This document shows positions 47,594 through 63,748 of a stretch of DNA of 64,000 bases, in pieces. The notes under the pieces were generated by a model. The model searched no databases. It saw nothing but the letters and a program-made list of their open reading frames with translations, and was not told where the DNA came from. Position numbers and translations under genes: made by a program. The stretch's first letter is position 1. Each line of letters opens with the position of its first letter. Source of the stretch: Lamellibrachia columna (taxonomy: Eukaryota > Annelida > Polychaeta > Sabellida > Siboglinidae); NCBI GenBank assembly GCA_963662155.1, contig OY759268.1, positions 7,172,701 through 7,236,700 of the forward strand, given 5' to 3'.

Positions 47594-48856
47594 AAAGCGT
47601 CACTGACGCATTAAACGTACAAACACAATGGGTACGTTCGTTAACCTTCCTGTGTTGATTATTACGAATAATTAAGTACATTTTCGTCTGATGAAGTGAA
47701 ATATGGCGTATTTACATCAAGGCCACCAACGTCACCAATGATAATGTGGCGCGATAGAACTACCATCTAGCGATCATTGTCCATATTAAATACCAAAATA
47801 TGTCCCAAAAAACTGTTTGCATAATTTTTTTTCGAAGCAGTTAACTTTTACTTTGTTGGATGTTTACACTCCCAATGGCAATGACCGATAATGGGCGATG
47901 TATCCGACAAGTGACGTGTGTAATGCGAAATCCACTGAGAATCTCAAAACAAAATGAGTCGAATTCAGGAATGGCTCGAATATGACGGCGGTGACAAGGA
48001 AGCTAAAGCATACCATTTTTTAGTGTCGATTTATAAATACACTGTACTTATTTATTTTTTCCAGTTGTATGATATGCCATAACGCACGGACTCGCTACAC
48101 AGGATGAGTTCAAATCAAACGAGACAAAGGACATCAACCCAGATTAGTTTTTTCGTATTAATCTAAATAACATCAGAGGCCACAGTAAAAAATAAACAAA
48201 CAACAAATTTATGAAGCTATGGCCTATGCGGACGCCGATTTTTCAGTCAGAGTGGTGGAAGTATGGAATTCATTGTCCAACAGTATTATATCTGCACACT
48301 CTACTAACATTAAAAAAGATACAAATAGATAAAAAAAATAGATAAAGGCGATCTTTTACTTCGTAACCTAACCACGAAAACGACCACCAAGAGCACCTAA
48401 GCTTCTCCTCATATATCTACTATACACATACATATGTCACGTGGTCAAAAAAGTGCACTTACTTTCTCAAAACGAAAACATTTTACAAAAAGAAGTAAAC
48501 CAAAACATCGCCATCTCTTACAGCGCCTACGCGTAGCGCCAAGGCTACAATAAAATCGATGACAAGGCGTCGTTCAGTTTCACCAAAACTCCGTGCGGCG
48601 GCGCAGCTATGACTGAAATCGTACAATTATATATGCATCATTGCGTGTAATTATGTATATGTTTCAGTAAATGTAAATGTTTTATTACTTGTTCATTCTG
48701 TTGTAATTCCAACTGTGTTTATGTGTGAATGCGATTGCGTGGTGCGTGTCGTTGGGGGCTGGAAGTGAGCACATACTGGCAAATTTGAATCAAAACAACA
48801 TGGCGGCAAACGAGACTAGCGTGCCCTATTAGTTTTATTTATATTATAATCATCAT
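47594..48856. other. Intron, nothing recognised
   Basis: No domain, RNA or repeat could be named. Confidence 0.45.
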
Positions 48857-49639
<783 letters not shown>

Positions 49640-49711
49640 CAATATTGAGCTAACGCAGGAGTTTGGACCAACGGCTTTTAGTCTCTCGATCGACAGGCGG
49701 GTGTTCTAACC

Positions 49712-49712
<1 letters not shown>
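49640..49712 (-). mobile_element. Possible tRNA-derived SINE head
   Basis: The reverse complement reads TAATGGTTAGAACACCCGCC, then TGTCGATCGAGAGAC and GGTCCAAACTCC. The spacing resembles A-box and B-box parts of a tRNA-Asp-like SINE head, with a degenerate B box. Confidence 0.4.
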
Positions 49713-49788
<76 letters not shown>

Positions 49789-49795
49789 TCACTCA

Positions 49796-49854
<59 letters not shown>

Positions 49855-49895
49855 TCACTAACTCACTCACACACTCACTCACTCACTCACACACT
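49713..49895. repeat. (CA)n with (ACTC)n interruptions
   Basis: CA tracts of about 70 and 50 bp separated by and ending in ACTCACTC runs. Confidence 0.96.
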
Positions 49896-49929
49896 CCTGT
49901 TTTCAACCCATTGAAATATCGCTTGATGT

Positions 49930-50520
49930 TTATGTGAAGGCCACAAAGGATGTCAAAGCCGTGCTTGATAATATAGTCAGAAAGGGATGTCACCTTGTTC
50001 TTCACCGAAAATAGCTATAGTTTCAGATGTTTTCAAAGTGATGGGGAGTTCATTCCAGACCCTAGGCGCAGCGACAGAGAAAGCACGTTTACCCAAGTTA
50101 ATTTTTGTTTTAGGCCCAATAAGTTGTTGTGAAATTGATGATCTGAGCTGTCTAGGGATATTTGAAAGATGCAGGTGACTAGCCAAGCAATGTGGCTGTT
50201 GTGTAGGTAGAGCACGATATGTAAGAGTGGACAGCTTAACATTAACTCGATAAGAAGCTGGAAGTCAGTGTAAGTGTAACTGTTTAAGTAGTGGTAGTGA
50301 CGGTGAAAACTGAGGCGCCCTGAGATCCACACGTGCCAGATAATGTTGTACCCGTTGGAGTTTAGCCAAGTCTCTTTTAGCAATGATATTTAATACTAGT
50401 AGTGAATTACTATAGTCAAGGCGGCTACTAATTAATGCTGTTGATATTGTTTTAGCAGTAGATATAGATATGTGACGCCGAATTCGACGGAAATATGTAT
50501 ATGATAGAAACAGGATTCAC
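49930..50520 (-). mobile_element. LINE 3' fragment (RT tail)
   Basis: Minus strand from 50460: KTISTALISSRLDYSNSLLV, then LAKLQRVQHYLARVDLRAP, and from 50186: ASHLHLSNIPRQLRSS, INLGKRAFSVAAPRVWNELP. LDYCNSLL, LQRVQN-AAR and AF-x-x-APR-WN-LP are the usual end of L2/Jockey-type RT proteins. Frameshifts are present. Confidence 0.78.
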
Positions 50521-51349
50521 ATACTTGAGAAATATAGTACATTATTATAATTTAACCCCACTACATACCAGTCCAACTACATGAACTTGTCTGTAGAGTC
50601 ATATACTAAGTCACACAGTCACGCATTGCCCCAATGAGCAGCCACCCCAACCCACCCCAACAGTGCCAACACAACACAAGTCATTTGTCTGCATTGCTTG
50701 ATTTGTTTCAATGAAAAGGTAATCTCTGAAGCCATCAAATTATAGACCAGTTGGGCTTTTCATGTGGTATGAATAACAGCTCAGGCATTGACCAGTTAAC
50801 CTACAGTCCAGAGCACTTTTTCAAAGAGCATGTTGTAAAAGTGGATTCACAGCCCAGGTTAGACAATGATTTCATAATCTGCTGAGGGTACTGCTCACTT
50901 CAGAGCTATTTTCCCAATGGCTTGTTGTGAACTTGTGAAAGTGAATCTAACAATAATAATTATTCAGAGAATTGCGTATGCATTTGATTGTGCATTTGAC
51001 AAATCGAATGTTTATGTTGTGGGTCGCATTCAAATGCAAATCACTGCCAAATGCATTAATAGTGGTATTTAGACATTTGAATGCACATTCAAATGCAAGT
51101 TTAGTTTTTTATAATTTTTTTAATTATTGCAATAAAGTAATAAAATTAAAAAGATTTTCTGTACAGCTTGCTATATACGTCTAAATATAGGTTGAATCCT
51201 GTCGTTTTCCTCGTCTCGCGCGTGTTTCACTCAAGTGTTTCACTCAAAACAACTGTTTGAATTATTTGTTTGCATTGTATAGATGAAGTAGCTTTTTTAA
51301 AAATGGCATATTCTATTAAGTAGGTTGGAAACTACACCGACCAGTATAC
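50521..51349. other. Intron; CATTTGA-rich patch
   Basis: 50978-51100 repeats GCATTTGA and its complement TCAAATGC at least seven times, including a palindrome GCATTTGA..TCAAATGC. Otherwise nothing is recognised. Confidence 0.5.
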
Positions 51350-52900
51350 GCATGCATATGAGTCACTGTAATAGTTTTCAATCACTGAGAGAGAGAAGGA
51401 GAGGAAGCTTAACCTTTTTTGTGACATATGAAATATCATGGCTTTTGTTTTCTTTACATTTAGTGAAAGTTTGTTCACTTTGAGCCAAATACTTATTTTT
51501 TCTAATTCGTTGTTTAGTCTTTCATTGTGAATGCCGTAGTGTTCATTAGAATTTAGTGTAGTGAATAAGGTGGTGTCATCTGCAAACATTATGAACTGAA
51601 ATGAATTACTAGAGTGGATGATATCATTCATATATATAATGAACAATAAAGGACCCAATATTGAACCTTGGGGTACACCCATTGTTATATCGGCTTCGAA
51701 AGATTTAGCATTATTAATCTGAACAAACTGTTTCCTGTCTGATAAGTAGTTTTTGCACAATTTTAGTGCCAAATTTGTAAACCCATAAAACTGTAATTTA
51801 GATAAAAGAATATTATGGTCAAGGGTGTCAAATGCTTTTGACAAATCAAGGTATACATTTATTGGAGTGATACCTTGATCAAGATCCTGAGATATGCTGT
51901 CGATAAGTTCAAGTGCAGCTAATTGAGTGGAATGTTTTTCTCTAAAACCATATTGTCCATTGTTGTATAAACTATGAGATGAGAAGTACATGTGAATTTG
52001 ATTGAACATTACTCTTTCAAAAATTTTGGAAATTGATGGTAATATGGAGATTGGACGATAGTTATCAAGTAATGTCCTGTCGCCTTTTTTATAAAGTGGT
52101 ATTACTTTTGCAATTTTTAGGGGGTCAGGAAAAATGCCTGTTGCTAGTGACTGATTAATTATGATGGTGAAAGGTTTGCAAATTTCTTGTTTTATTGCTT
52201 TTAATAATTTAGTGGAAATGCCATCATTTCCACAACTAGATTTAGGTTTTAAGCTATCCAATATGTTTATGGTAGTTCCTTCAGAAATTGGTTTGAATGT
52301 GAAATTATGTAATATCGGATTGTGTAGGTAATCCATGAAATTTGCATTGTCTGTATTAGTTATTTCAGCTGCTAGCTTAGGTCCTACATTTGTGAAGAAT
52401 TAATTAAATTTGTTAGCAATGACACTGGTATCAATTATCAATTTATTGTCAATCAGAAAGTAACAGGAAATTCCAATTTCTTTGAAGTCCGATTAATAAC
52501 TTATTTGATAGTACACCATGTTTGTTTAATGTCTTTCTTACATTTTTCAAATCGATTTTGATAGTATGTTTTTTTGGCATTACGAATTAGTTTTTTCAGA
52601 ATTCTTTGGTAAGTGGCAAAGTTAGTTTTATGATTTATATATTGGTCAGAATATGTAGGTGTTTGTTTTAATTTCATATATAATTTGTCTTTGTAAGCAA
52701 TTGACCGGATTATACCTTTTGTGATCCACTGAGACTTGCCGTGTTTATGCTTACTGAATTTGCGAATGAACTGGCAAATGTTTATCTTTTGCTTTGAATA
52801 TCACTTCATTAAGAATGTTGAGATTGTCATTTGGATTGGCATGGTTAGTTGTGTTTAGCATGTAACAAATACCTGTATAATTTATTTCCGATTTAAATTT
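51350..52900 (-). mobile_element. LINE with a long open reverse transcriptase frame
   Basis: A 334-codon minus frame (52336-51332) reads LKPKSSCGNDGISTKLLKAI, DNYRPISILPSISKIFERVM, QYGFREKHSTQLAALELI, NVYLDLSKAFDTLDHNILLS, MGVPQGSILGPLLFIIYMND, FADDTTLF (FADD at 51575-51586) and LSLNVKKTKAMIF. All RT catalytic motifs are intact, the best-preserved RT in the window. Above 52336 the linker and endonuclease end are broken by stops up to about 52900. It is a Jockey/CR1-group LINE. Confidence 0.9.
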
Positions 52901-53000
52901 TTATATTGATTTTGTATTCCAAGTTTAGATTCTAATCGATTTGGTGGCATCTACACGCTTTGGTTCCAGCTCACATTAATTTACAATACCCATAACTTAC

Positions 53001-53030
53001 CTGGTTCAGATTGGATAATTCCGTTATATG
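53001..53030 (-). CDS. Candidate 30-nt microexon of the lectin/EGF/REJ gene
   Basis: The minus strand has TTCTTCACAG, then 30 nt, then GTAAGTTATG. Both borders are phase 1 and the exon reads YNGIIQSEP. Splicing to the exon at 43849 would give QSEP-DTRRNLAL. Good sites on both sides and the matching phase support it, but 30 nt is short enough for chance, and no start codon or signal peptide exon was found upstream. Confidence 0.4.
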
Positions 53031-53336
53031 CTGTGAAGAATAGTATAAACTCAAAAAACATTTTCAACGAAAATAACAGACGCTCGCATTTGTAAATGTC
53101 GCAATCTCAATGTCGCAATGAAATGTTTCCCTACATAAATGTCCGAAGAAATCACCGCGTTGGTGGAAATAGTTGAAAATTCAAATGCCAAATGTAGTAA
53201 CTCGTTATTTTGAAATAAGAAGCTATTCTTGCAGAATATTAACATAAAACGATGTACTTGTTTGTTGTGTATTCATAAACGTGGCCTTTTCTGTTGAGCG
53301 TGTTCTGTTTTCTGTTTGTAAACAAAATCCACACCG

Positions 53337-53374
53337 TAACTAGCCTCGGTCATTAGGGTAGACCGGGGCTAGTT
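53337..53374. repeat. Hairpin, 14-bp stem
   Basis: AACTAGCCTCGGTC and GACCGGGGCTAGTT are inverted copies with one mismatch and a 9-nt loop. Confidence 0.8.
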
Positions 53375-53838
53375 GTTTAAATTTTCGTTTAAAGTCACTT
53401 TTTGTTGAAAGTATGTTAGATTATTTCTGTGAACGCATGCATTAAATTTATTATTCGTGTTAATAAAATGTACCATACCATTGGTATTCCATATTGCAGT
53501 TAGGTAGATATGTGAAATTTTCCAGGCGCAGTCGACTGTAGTAAATAGCCCCGTAAACGGATATATTTGTTGTTACACCATACGGGTCACGTTCTTACAG
53601 CAAAGAATGCGCGGATCGTAAAGCAACTGTCACTCGTACATGTTACTGTTATTACATTAATTGGATTATACACACTTATACACAGTGTGAATGACAACGT
53701 AGGTGTTCACAGCTTCATATAATAGGTTTTTTATTTTTAGTTACCAAAGGGGACTTATTCCTCAGATTCTTACATAACAAACAATTGTGAACGGAATATA
53801 AATCATTGAATGGGGTATGAAATAGTGAATGGCATTAT

Positions 53839-55837
<1,999 letters not shown>

Positions 55838-55976
55838 TATATATATATATACTTGATTGAATGATACGTACACGTACGCAATCATGCACAAGCGCACGAA
55901 CATCTACATTTCAAAGAATCGTGCAATATTTATGAATTGCTCAAATAGGGCTGTGCCATAACAAAAATTCACGAGG

Positions 55977-56095
55977 TTGAACAAGATTGTCATCCAAGGC
56001 AAAACATCCAAATGGCAAGTGGACAAGGAAGCCATTCGTTGGCTTATCTAGAGTCCCACATGTTTTCATTAATGTGTAACCCGTCATTGTCAGCA
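55977..56095 (-). mobile_element. CR1 3' tail fragment
   Basis: The reverse complement matches the CR1 end (AAGCCAATG..GCTTCCTTGTCCACTTGCCAT..TTGGATGACAATCTTGTTCAA), diverged. Confidence 0.75.
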
Positions 56096-56510
56096 CACAA
56101 CTCGAAGGCTGAGCCGCCAGGTATAAGCCGCTCCAGCGTTGTTACAGTTGTAAAAAATTCCCAATACAATTGTAACAACTTGCCCCAAACACAATTTTTG
56201 CAGTTGAACGCACGTGGACCATGACAGATCCTGAATTTCAATTTCACTTCTACTGTGCATAACCCCTTATACTATATGGTATGCATTTCAAGTTTCATTC
56301 ACGAAAAATAAAATGTGGCTGCGTGAGATGATATTATGTTGGCATGCCCAAACAAATTCATTTCGTCTTACGATATAATTCGTGCATAAAGTCGGCTAAT
56401 TTAATTAATTGTGCGTCAACGAAAAACATGTTCATTATTAATAGTAATGTTGCCAGAAAGTATTTTATTCAGGTTACTGCGACACACTTGAGCACACATG
56501 CCGTTTCTTG

Positions 56511-56565
56511 CGGATTACCCGTTACGTGTGGATTACTCGTTACGTACGGATTACACGTTACATAA
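56511..56565. repeat. Three 18-bp repeats
   Basis: GATTACYCGTTACGTRYG in three tandem copies. Confidence 0.85.
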
Positions 56566-56794
56566 TGAATTCGACAGAAACAAGACCTAGCGGATTTCAT
56601 TTTTAGGTGTAGGTATATTTCGTTATCTGATAGATGGCGACACTATTTTTATACATGCCTTTCTTCCTACCTACCTACTCCCCCCACCCACCAACCAATC
56701 TATCTATCTACCCACCTATATCTATCTATTTGCATCCTTTTCGTGCAGTTATTCTCGGCTAGTAGTGTTTTAGTTGGTCTTTACTACTGTTTAT

Positions 56795-56869
56795 GCGCAT
56801 GGGTGGGAAGCGCATGGGTGGGAAGCGCATGGGTGGGAAGCGCATGGGTGGGAAACACATGGGTGGACA
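56795..56869. repeat. 15-bp minisatellite, five units
   Basis: GCGCATGGGTGGGAA four times with a diverged fifth copy. The period is a multiple of three, so open frames on both strands run through it. Confidence 0.93.
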
Positions 56870-57019
56870 ATAATCGCTTTCTTCAAAACTGTAAGCGCAT
56901 AAGAATGTGTCCAGTCTTGATTTGAACTTGTTTAGCGTCGATGCTGAAACCACGTCTTCTGTGAGGATATTCAACCGGTTCACTACCCTATGTCTGAAGT
57001 AACTCCTTCGTTGTCTAGT

Positions 57020-58433
<1,414 letters not shown>

Positions 58434-58434
<1 letters not shown>

Positions 58435-58566
58435 ATGGGTACGTGCTAGCCAGGCGAATTGGCAAGCAATACCCAATTTTGATGGAACGCCTTAGTCGGC
58501 CTGGGGTATGAACCCGGTAATTCCTGGTCTAGAAGCGAGCACCAAACCATTGAGCCAGCGCGCCAG
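58434..58566 (-). mobile_element. tRNA-derived SINE
   Basis: The reverse complement starts GGCGCGCTGGCTCAATGG, with A box TGGCTCAATGG (58547-58557) and B box GGTTCATACC (58505-58514) about 32 nt apart, as in RNA polymerase III promoters of tRNA-derived SINEs. A non-tRNA body with CGCCTGGCTAGCACGTACCC follows. It lies directly beside the duplicated block. Confidence 0.65.
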
Positions 58567-58984
58567 TTCTTGGCCAGCCCGACGCAATATCCTAGTTGCA
58601 TATTTAAATATGAGTTTATCCGTATTGTTAACTAGAATGCGTGGCCTTGTGAAATGATATCCTTAAGTCAGCGAAGGCGTTAATCACAAACTTACCGGAA
58701 CACGAAGCTATCTCCGAAATGTGAAGTGCCTAATAAGTAGCCTAATTGAGCCTCATACGTGATGCTTTTTATGACATCATTCTCACGTCAACGTTTTGCG
58801 TTTACGTATTCTTCCAACACCATGGGCCGTTCAGCAATAATGTAACACAAAATCTTGAGATTTTACGGCACATGTACCCATGTTACCAATTATATAATGT
58901 GTTGAAGTTTTATTGCAATAATTACTATCTATCTATACTATTTCTTTAGAATTGCAGAGTGATAAGTTTTGAAGAACTGTTAAG
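58567..58984. other. Possible untranslated exon donor, otherwise nothing
   Basis: On the minus strand CGTGTTCCG|GTAAGTTTG at about 58694 is a good splice donor, but no coding frame precedes it. Confidence 0.2.
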
Positions 58985-59217
<233 letters not shown>

Positions 59218-60574
59218 ATATAAATTACCTTCTATCATTAATTATTATCTACTATTATTAAAAAGCCTGAGCATCCTATTGGCCCTATTTGCAACTACTT
59301 CTACCATTGTCAACACTGCTGACGTCAATAAAACATTTAGCATTTTATTTAGTAATTGTCATTGTTGTCTTAGCGTTAAGATTTTTAATATGGATCAATT
59401 CGCTGCTCACTCCTGCAAGAAAACGTAGGCAGCTTCCATCTTCTAGTTAGTGTATTTTGTTATTCCTAGAGTTCTAACAAACGTCGGAATTAGGGCTGCT
59501 CAGACCAGGTGGAACTATCTCATTGTTAGCGTAATGCTTACAAGAAATATAATAACATAACATAAGCTCCTCATTCAACTATTGGCGACTTAAATTTATA
59601 AACCGATTTCAGATTATCTAATTTTTTTATTTTAACTCGCTGCTGAGCTCTGGTTCTCGAGAATTTCGGCGCAATAAAAGGTTACTTATTGCATTATGTT
59701 GTATAGTTTACATGTACCTCACATCATACTTGCACATTGGGTGTTAAAGAAATGTCCTCTCCATATTGCTAATTTTACAGCTTAACTTTGCAACCATTTT
59801 TAAAGAAATATATGCAACTCTTTACAAACATACGTCTGAAAACCTTTTGGATTCATCATGTACAGGTGTACATGATAAATCCAAAAGAATTGGTGCACAA
59901 ACATGAAGAATTTTCCGGCAAGGTGCTAACATCCCATTTAAGTTTACGAGAGTTATGTTTTAGTAACCTCAGCCTGCAAGATTTGTAGAAAAGCCTGGCA
60001 TATTTCCAGGTGTGCATCATTACAGCCACCCACCTTGCAATGTTGAAATAAGCTAAATAATTTGTCATATCTTCTTTACTTTGACAAAATTAAAGACGAA
60101 ATCAGCCACTTCCACAACATTGTAAATATTCACCGATATTGGCTACGAAAAACGGTTATATTGCAGTCGTATCCATTTGTTTTTTCACGATGCCGCTGCA
60201 CATGAGAATTGTGCGTAGTTCCGTGACTCTCCACTAGGCGCAAATATATTTTCTCAAAGAAGCTGACCTTAGAAAATGATAGCTACCGTATTCGACTTAA
60301 TAATCGTTAGTACGCTTGAAAAAGGCCACTGGAAAATGTCAAGGAATCAGTTATTATAAGCGTACACCACAATTTGTTTTTTTAGACAACTAGGTAACTG
60401 TTTAACACGAGTGGTGTAATTTGGTTACTATCATACATCAACTGAAAAGTGATACCAACTGTTTCACACCAGATGGTGACACTAGTCAAAACACAATAAT
60501 TCTGGATCGTGCTGATTGGAAAAGGGGGTGTACGCTAAATAGGGCATATACGCGTAATATGTCGAATGCGGTAT
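59218..60574. other. Non-coding, one perfect-looking hairpin
   Basis: 59844-59887 forms a hairpin with 21-bp arms (one mismatch) and a 2-nt centre; the arm starts CTTTTGGATT. Nothing else is recognised. Confidence 0.55.
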
Positions 60575-60580
60575 TTTATT
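60575..60580 (-). terminator. Possible polyadenylation signal of the right-hand gene
   Basis: AATAAA on the minus strand about 540 nt after the stop codon at 61119. It is the first such hexamer I noticed; usage is inferred. Confidence 0.3.
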
Positions 60581-61118
60581 TCCAGGCTCACTAAAACCTG
60601 ACCAGTTTGACTGAATGATATTGCATGTTCTTTAATGAAACCAACTAAAAGAAAGTAAGCGATTTTTAAGACAAAAACTAACAAAACCAAAGTTCAACAT
60701 GCACTGGGAATATCACTCTTTCTAAATTGTTCGAAGTTATTAGTAGTATTAATTTTTGATAAATGTTAAGCATTGACGTGTTTTTAATAATAACCATCAT
60801 CACGTACCAAGTTAAACTGATTAAAGTTTAAAAACAAAGAACCAGAAAAAAATCAGACGAAAGAATAGTAATAAGATTTACTTTTTTCTTTATCCTGGAA
60901 CTAGGAAGGAGCCAGGAAATGACTTGTGAAGGCGACAGCTATGTATTGCACAGGAGTTTGTATTCCCTTAATATTACGGCAAACAGTCACCAACAACATT
61001 TAGATAATTTATATATACACTGTACACAGAACTGTTCAGAAAACCCTGTTCAGCACCACAAAACAAGCCTCTCTATCCTAGAAAATGACACATGAATTTG
61101 AGATACATAGACAGAAGC

Positions 61119-61193
61119 TCACAGTATAACTTCAAACTTGACGTCAATGGCGATCTTCTCTGTCATGTCAACGATGTCGTACAGTCGCACCAC
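61119..61193 (-). CDS. Terminal exon of an unknown gene (copy 1, with stop)
   Basis: Acceptor CTGCCGCCAG|GTGGTG, phase 0, then VVRLYDIVDMTEKIAIDVKF and EVIL before TGA. It continues in frame from the exon at 63660-63748. The same exon is duplicated at 62450. I do not recognise the protein; the last 24 residues are amphipathic and acidic/basic mixed. Confidence 0.6.
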   Translation of the reverse strand: MVRLYDIVDMTEKIAIDVKFEVIL

Positions 61194-62291
61194 CTGGCGG
61201 CAGAAAACAGTAATCAAGATAGCTGTACGATACACCTAAGATAATAGTTACTAGTGTTGTTACAACCAAGAACGGTCACAGTACTAGTTATCGGTATTAA
61301 AGTCACACATTCTTGATATTCAAAGCAGGCATTCTAGTTCAATGCTCACTTGCATGTGTTAGCGATAGGCCCGCATTGAGGGCGACGAGGTCAACTCAAA
61401 TTCTTTAGTTTTTAGTCCTGAAATAAAACTTGTTCAGTTATGTAGTTACTTGTGATTGATCTGTTTTAGCTTTCTGTTGGCACGATAAACAATTTTAGGA
61501 GTTTTCCTCTGCCCTCTTTCAATAGTAGACAACTCACAACCTTCCATACTGGAACCGTGGCAGACCCTGACTAAATGGTCATGGAGAACTGAGAACCGGA
61601 AACCCATGAAAATTGGAGCCGTGGCAGCACTAATAGTTACATATGAGGCGTTTATATGGAAAACATATTAAACAGCAAAATCAAAACAATTGAGTGATTT
61701 CCAGCTGTCATCATTGCAGTTGGTAGTGGTGGAGGTAAACTAATTTAAATACGACACACCATAGATTGCTAGTGTTGTCACAACCAGGAACTGTTAAAGC
61801 ACTAGTTATCAGTATTAACGTAATATATTCTTGGTATTCTAAGCTGATATTCTATTTAATTGTCCACTTGCATGTGTGGGCGATAGACTGCATTTAGGGC
61901 GATAAAGCCGACTAATTTTGTTTAGCTTTTAGTCTTGAAGTGAAACTTTTTTAATTATATAGTTGTTTGTGTTTGATCTGTTTTAGCTTTCTGTTGGCAA
62001 GTAAAAAATGTTTAGGAGTTTTCCACTGCCCTCTTTCAAGAGTAGACTACTACCACCTTCCCATACTGGAACCGTGGCAGACCCTAACTAAATAATCACG
62101 GAGAACCGAGAACCGTGGCAGCACTATTAGTTACATATGAGACGTTTATTTGTAAAACACATTAAACGCCAAAATCAAAATAATTGAGTGTTTTTTAGCT
62201 GCCATCATTGCAGTTGATAGTGGTGGAGGTAAAATAATTTAAACAGTCACCAACTTAATCTATATAATATAAACACTGTTCACAGAACTGT

Positions 62292-62450
62292 TCAGAAACA
62301 CTGCCCACCACACTGCAAAACAAGCCTCTCCCTCCTACAAAATGACACATGTAGTTGAGATACATTGACAAAAGCACACAGCGGAACCTCAAACTTGACG
62401 TCAATGGTGATCTTCTGTGCCATGTCAACGATGTCGGACAGTGGCATCAC
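62292..62450 (-). CDS. Duplicate terminal exon (copy 2, extended end)
   Basis: Same acceptor (GCCGCCAG|GTGATG) and phase 0. It reads VMPLSDIVDMAQKITIDVKF, then EVPLCAF and on to a stop at 62292. The TGA of copy 1 is a TGT here, so the protein would end 28 residues later. It lies closer to the upstream donor at 63660 than copy 1 does, so it could be an alternative last exon or a decaying duplicate. Confidence 0.45.
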   Translation of the reverse strand: MMPLSDIVDMAQKITIDVKFEVPLCAFVNVSQLHVSFCRRERLVLQCGGQCF

Positions 62451-62960
62451 CTGGCGGCAGAAAACAGCAATCAAGATAACTGTACGACACACCATAAATA
62501 ATAATTATACTAGTTATCGGCATTAAAGACACACTGACTCACACATTCTTGGTATTCTAAGCTGGTATTCTATACCATTGTCCATTTCTGATTTCTTTTA
62601 GCGTTAGACCACATTAATGCGATAAAGCCGACCCAAATTCTTTAGTCTTGAAATAAAACTTATTCAGTTATGTAGTTGCTTGTGGTTGACCTGTTTACAA
62701 TTTTTTTTACAATTTTAGGAGTTTTCCTCTGCCCTCTTTCAAGAGTAGACAACTCCCAACCTTCCATACTGGAACCGTGGCAGACTCTGACTAAATGGTC
62801 ATGGAGAACTGACAATCGTTGATCCGTGAAAATTGGAACCGTGGCAGCACTAATAGTTACATATGAAACGTTAATTTGCAAAACACACTAAGCGCCAAAA
62901 TCGAAACAGTTGAGTGGTTTCGAGCTGCCTTTACATTGGTAGTGGAGGAGGTAAAAGAAT

Positions 62961-63659
62961 TTGTGGAAAAACGCATTATATGCCAAAATATGAACTAATG
63001 AAATCATGGTTTTCATATATATTGCATAACAACGTGTGGCATGATTACGATCTCACTGTCGATCTTAATTAAAGGTTTTTTATTTGTCTTGCTTCAGAAT
63101 CGTTTTGCAAGCAATTAAACTGACGTAACATCCAATATGACATGTTAGATTGTTCATACAAAAAAATTACATGCTAGTTCATTCATACAATATTTGTTTT
63201 AGTTTTGGTGAAATCATCTGTTATAACGCGTGGCTTCGCAAGTTGCCTGACCTGACAATCAAAGTCGATTCTTTAAATTATTTTAATAAACGTACAAACA
63301 CACATTACTTAGACTATTTGCGCAACACATATCTGAAATGTCATTGTGATTCAAAATATGCTAAATGAACTGTGATGGGAGCTTTAGACCGTCTAAAAAT
63401 GTTGTTATCATGGTTATCCAAAGAAAATGCATCAAAATACAAGCATCCAGGTAACATAGACAGAACACTATTGTAAAGTCTCTGTGTAATTTAACAGTTT
63501 CATCGTTAATTAATTACGTAAATTGACTACAAGACATGATTACAAAGATATTACACTTTTCGAATTATTTCCAAATACAGATTATGATAAACAAATGCAA
63601 TTGAATCGAATATCCAGAGGATGTTGGTGAGAGGAACAGGAGAATGGAGACTGACATAC
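62961..63659. other. Intron of the right-hand gene, nothing recognised
   Basis: No repeats or exons were seen. Confidence 0.5.
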
Positions 63660-63748
63660 CATCTTGGCTGCTTCGTCCATGTTGTCGACGCCCATGATCG
63701 GCATAGGAATGGTAGTAATGAGTGCATCCGCGTCGTCCACTCGAGTTC
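63660..63748 (-). CDS. Penultimate exon of an unknown gene
   Basis: Acceptor ATGTCTGCAG|GAACTC, phase 1, and donor AAGATG|GTATGTC, phase 0. It reads TRVDDADALITTIPMPIMGV, then DNMDEAAKM. The 89-nt exon joins in frame to either terminal exon (KM-VVRLYD or KM-VMPLSD). The clean frame and splice sites support a real gene continuing beyond the right edge. I do not recognise the family. Confidence 0.6.

Larger units (their letters stand above)
61003..62960. repeat. Tandem duplication carrying the terminal exon
   Basis: Three blocks of about 0.5 kb (about 61200-61750, 61750-62240 and 62465-62960) repeat TTAGGAGTTTTCC, CATACTGGAACCGTGGCAGA and GTGGAGGTAAA in the same order with about 10-20 percent differences. 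Two of them are preceded by the exon block (61003-61200 and 62262-62465), and the middle one lacks it. Confidence 0.88.

Noticed and set aside
47954..48082. Small plus frame starting MSRIQEWLEYDGGDKE
   Set aside because: Short, no context or recognised motif.
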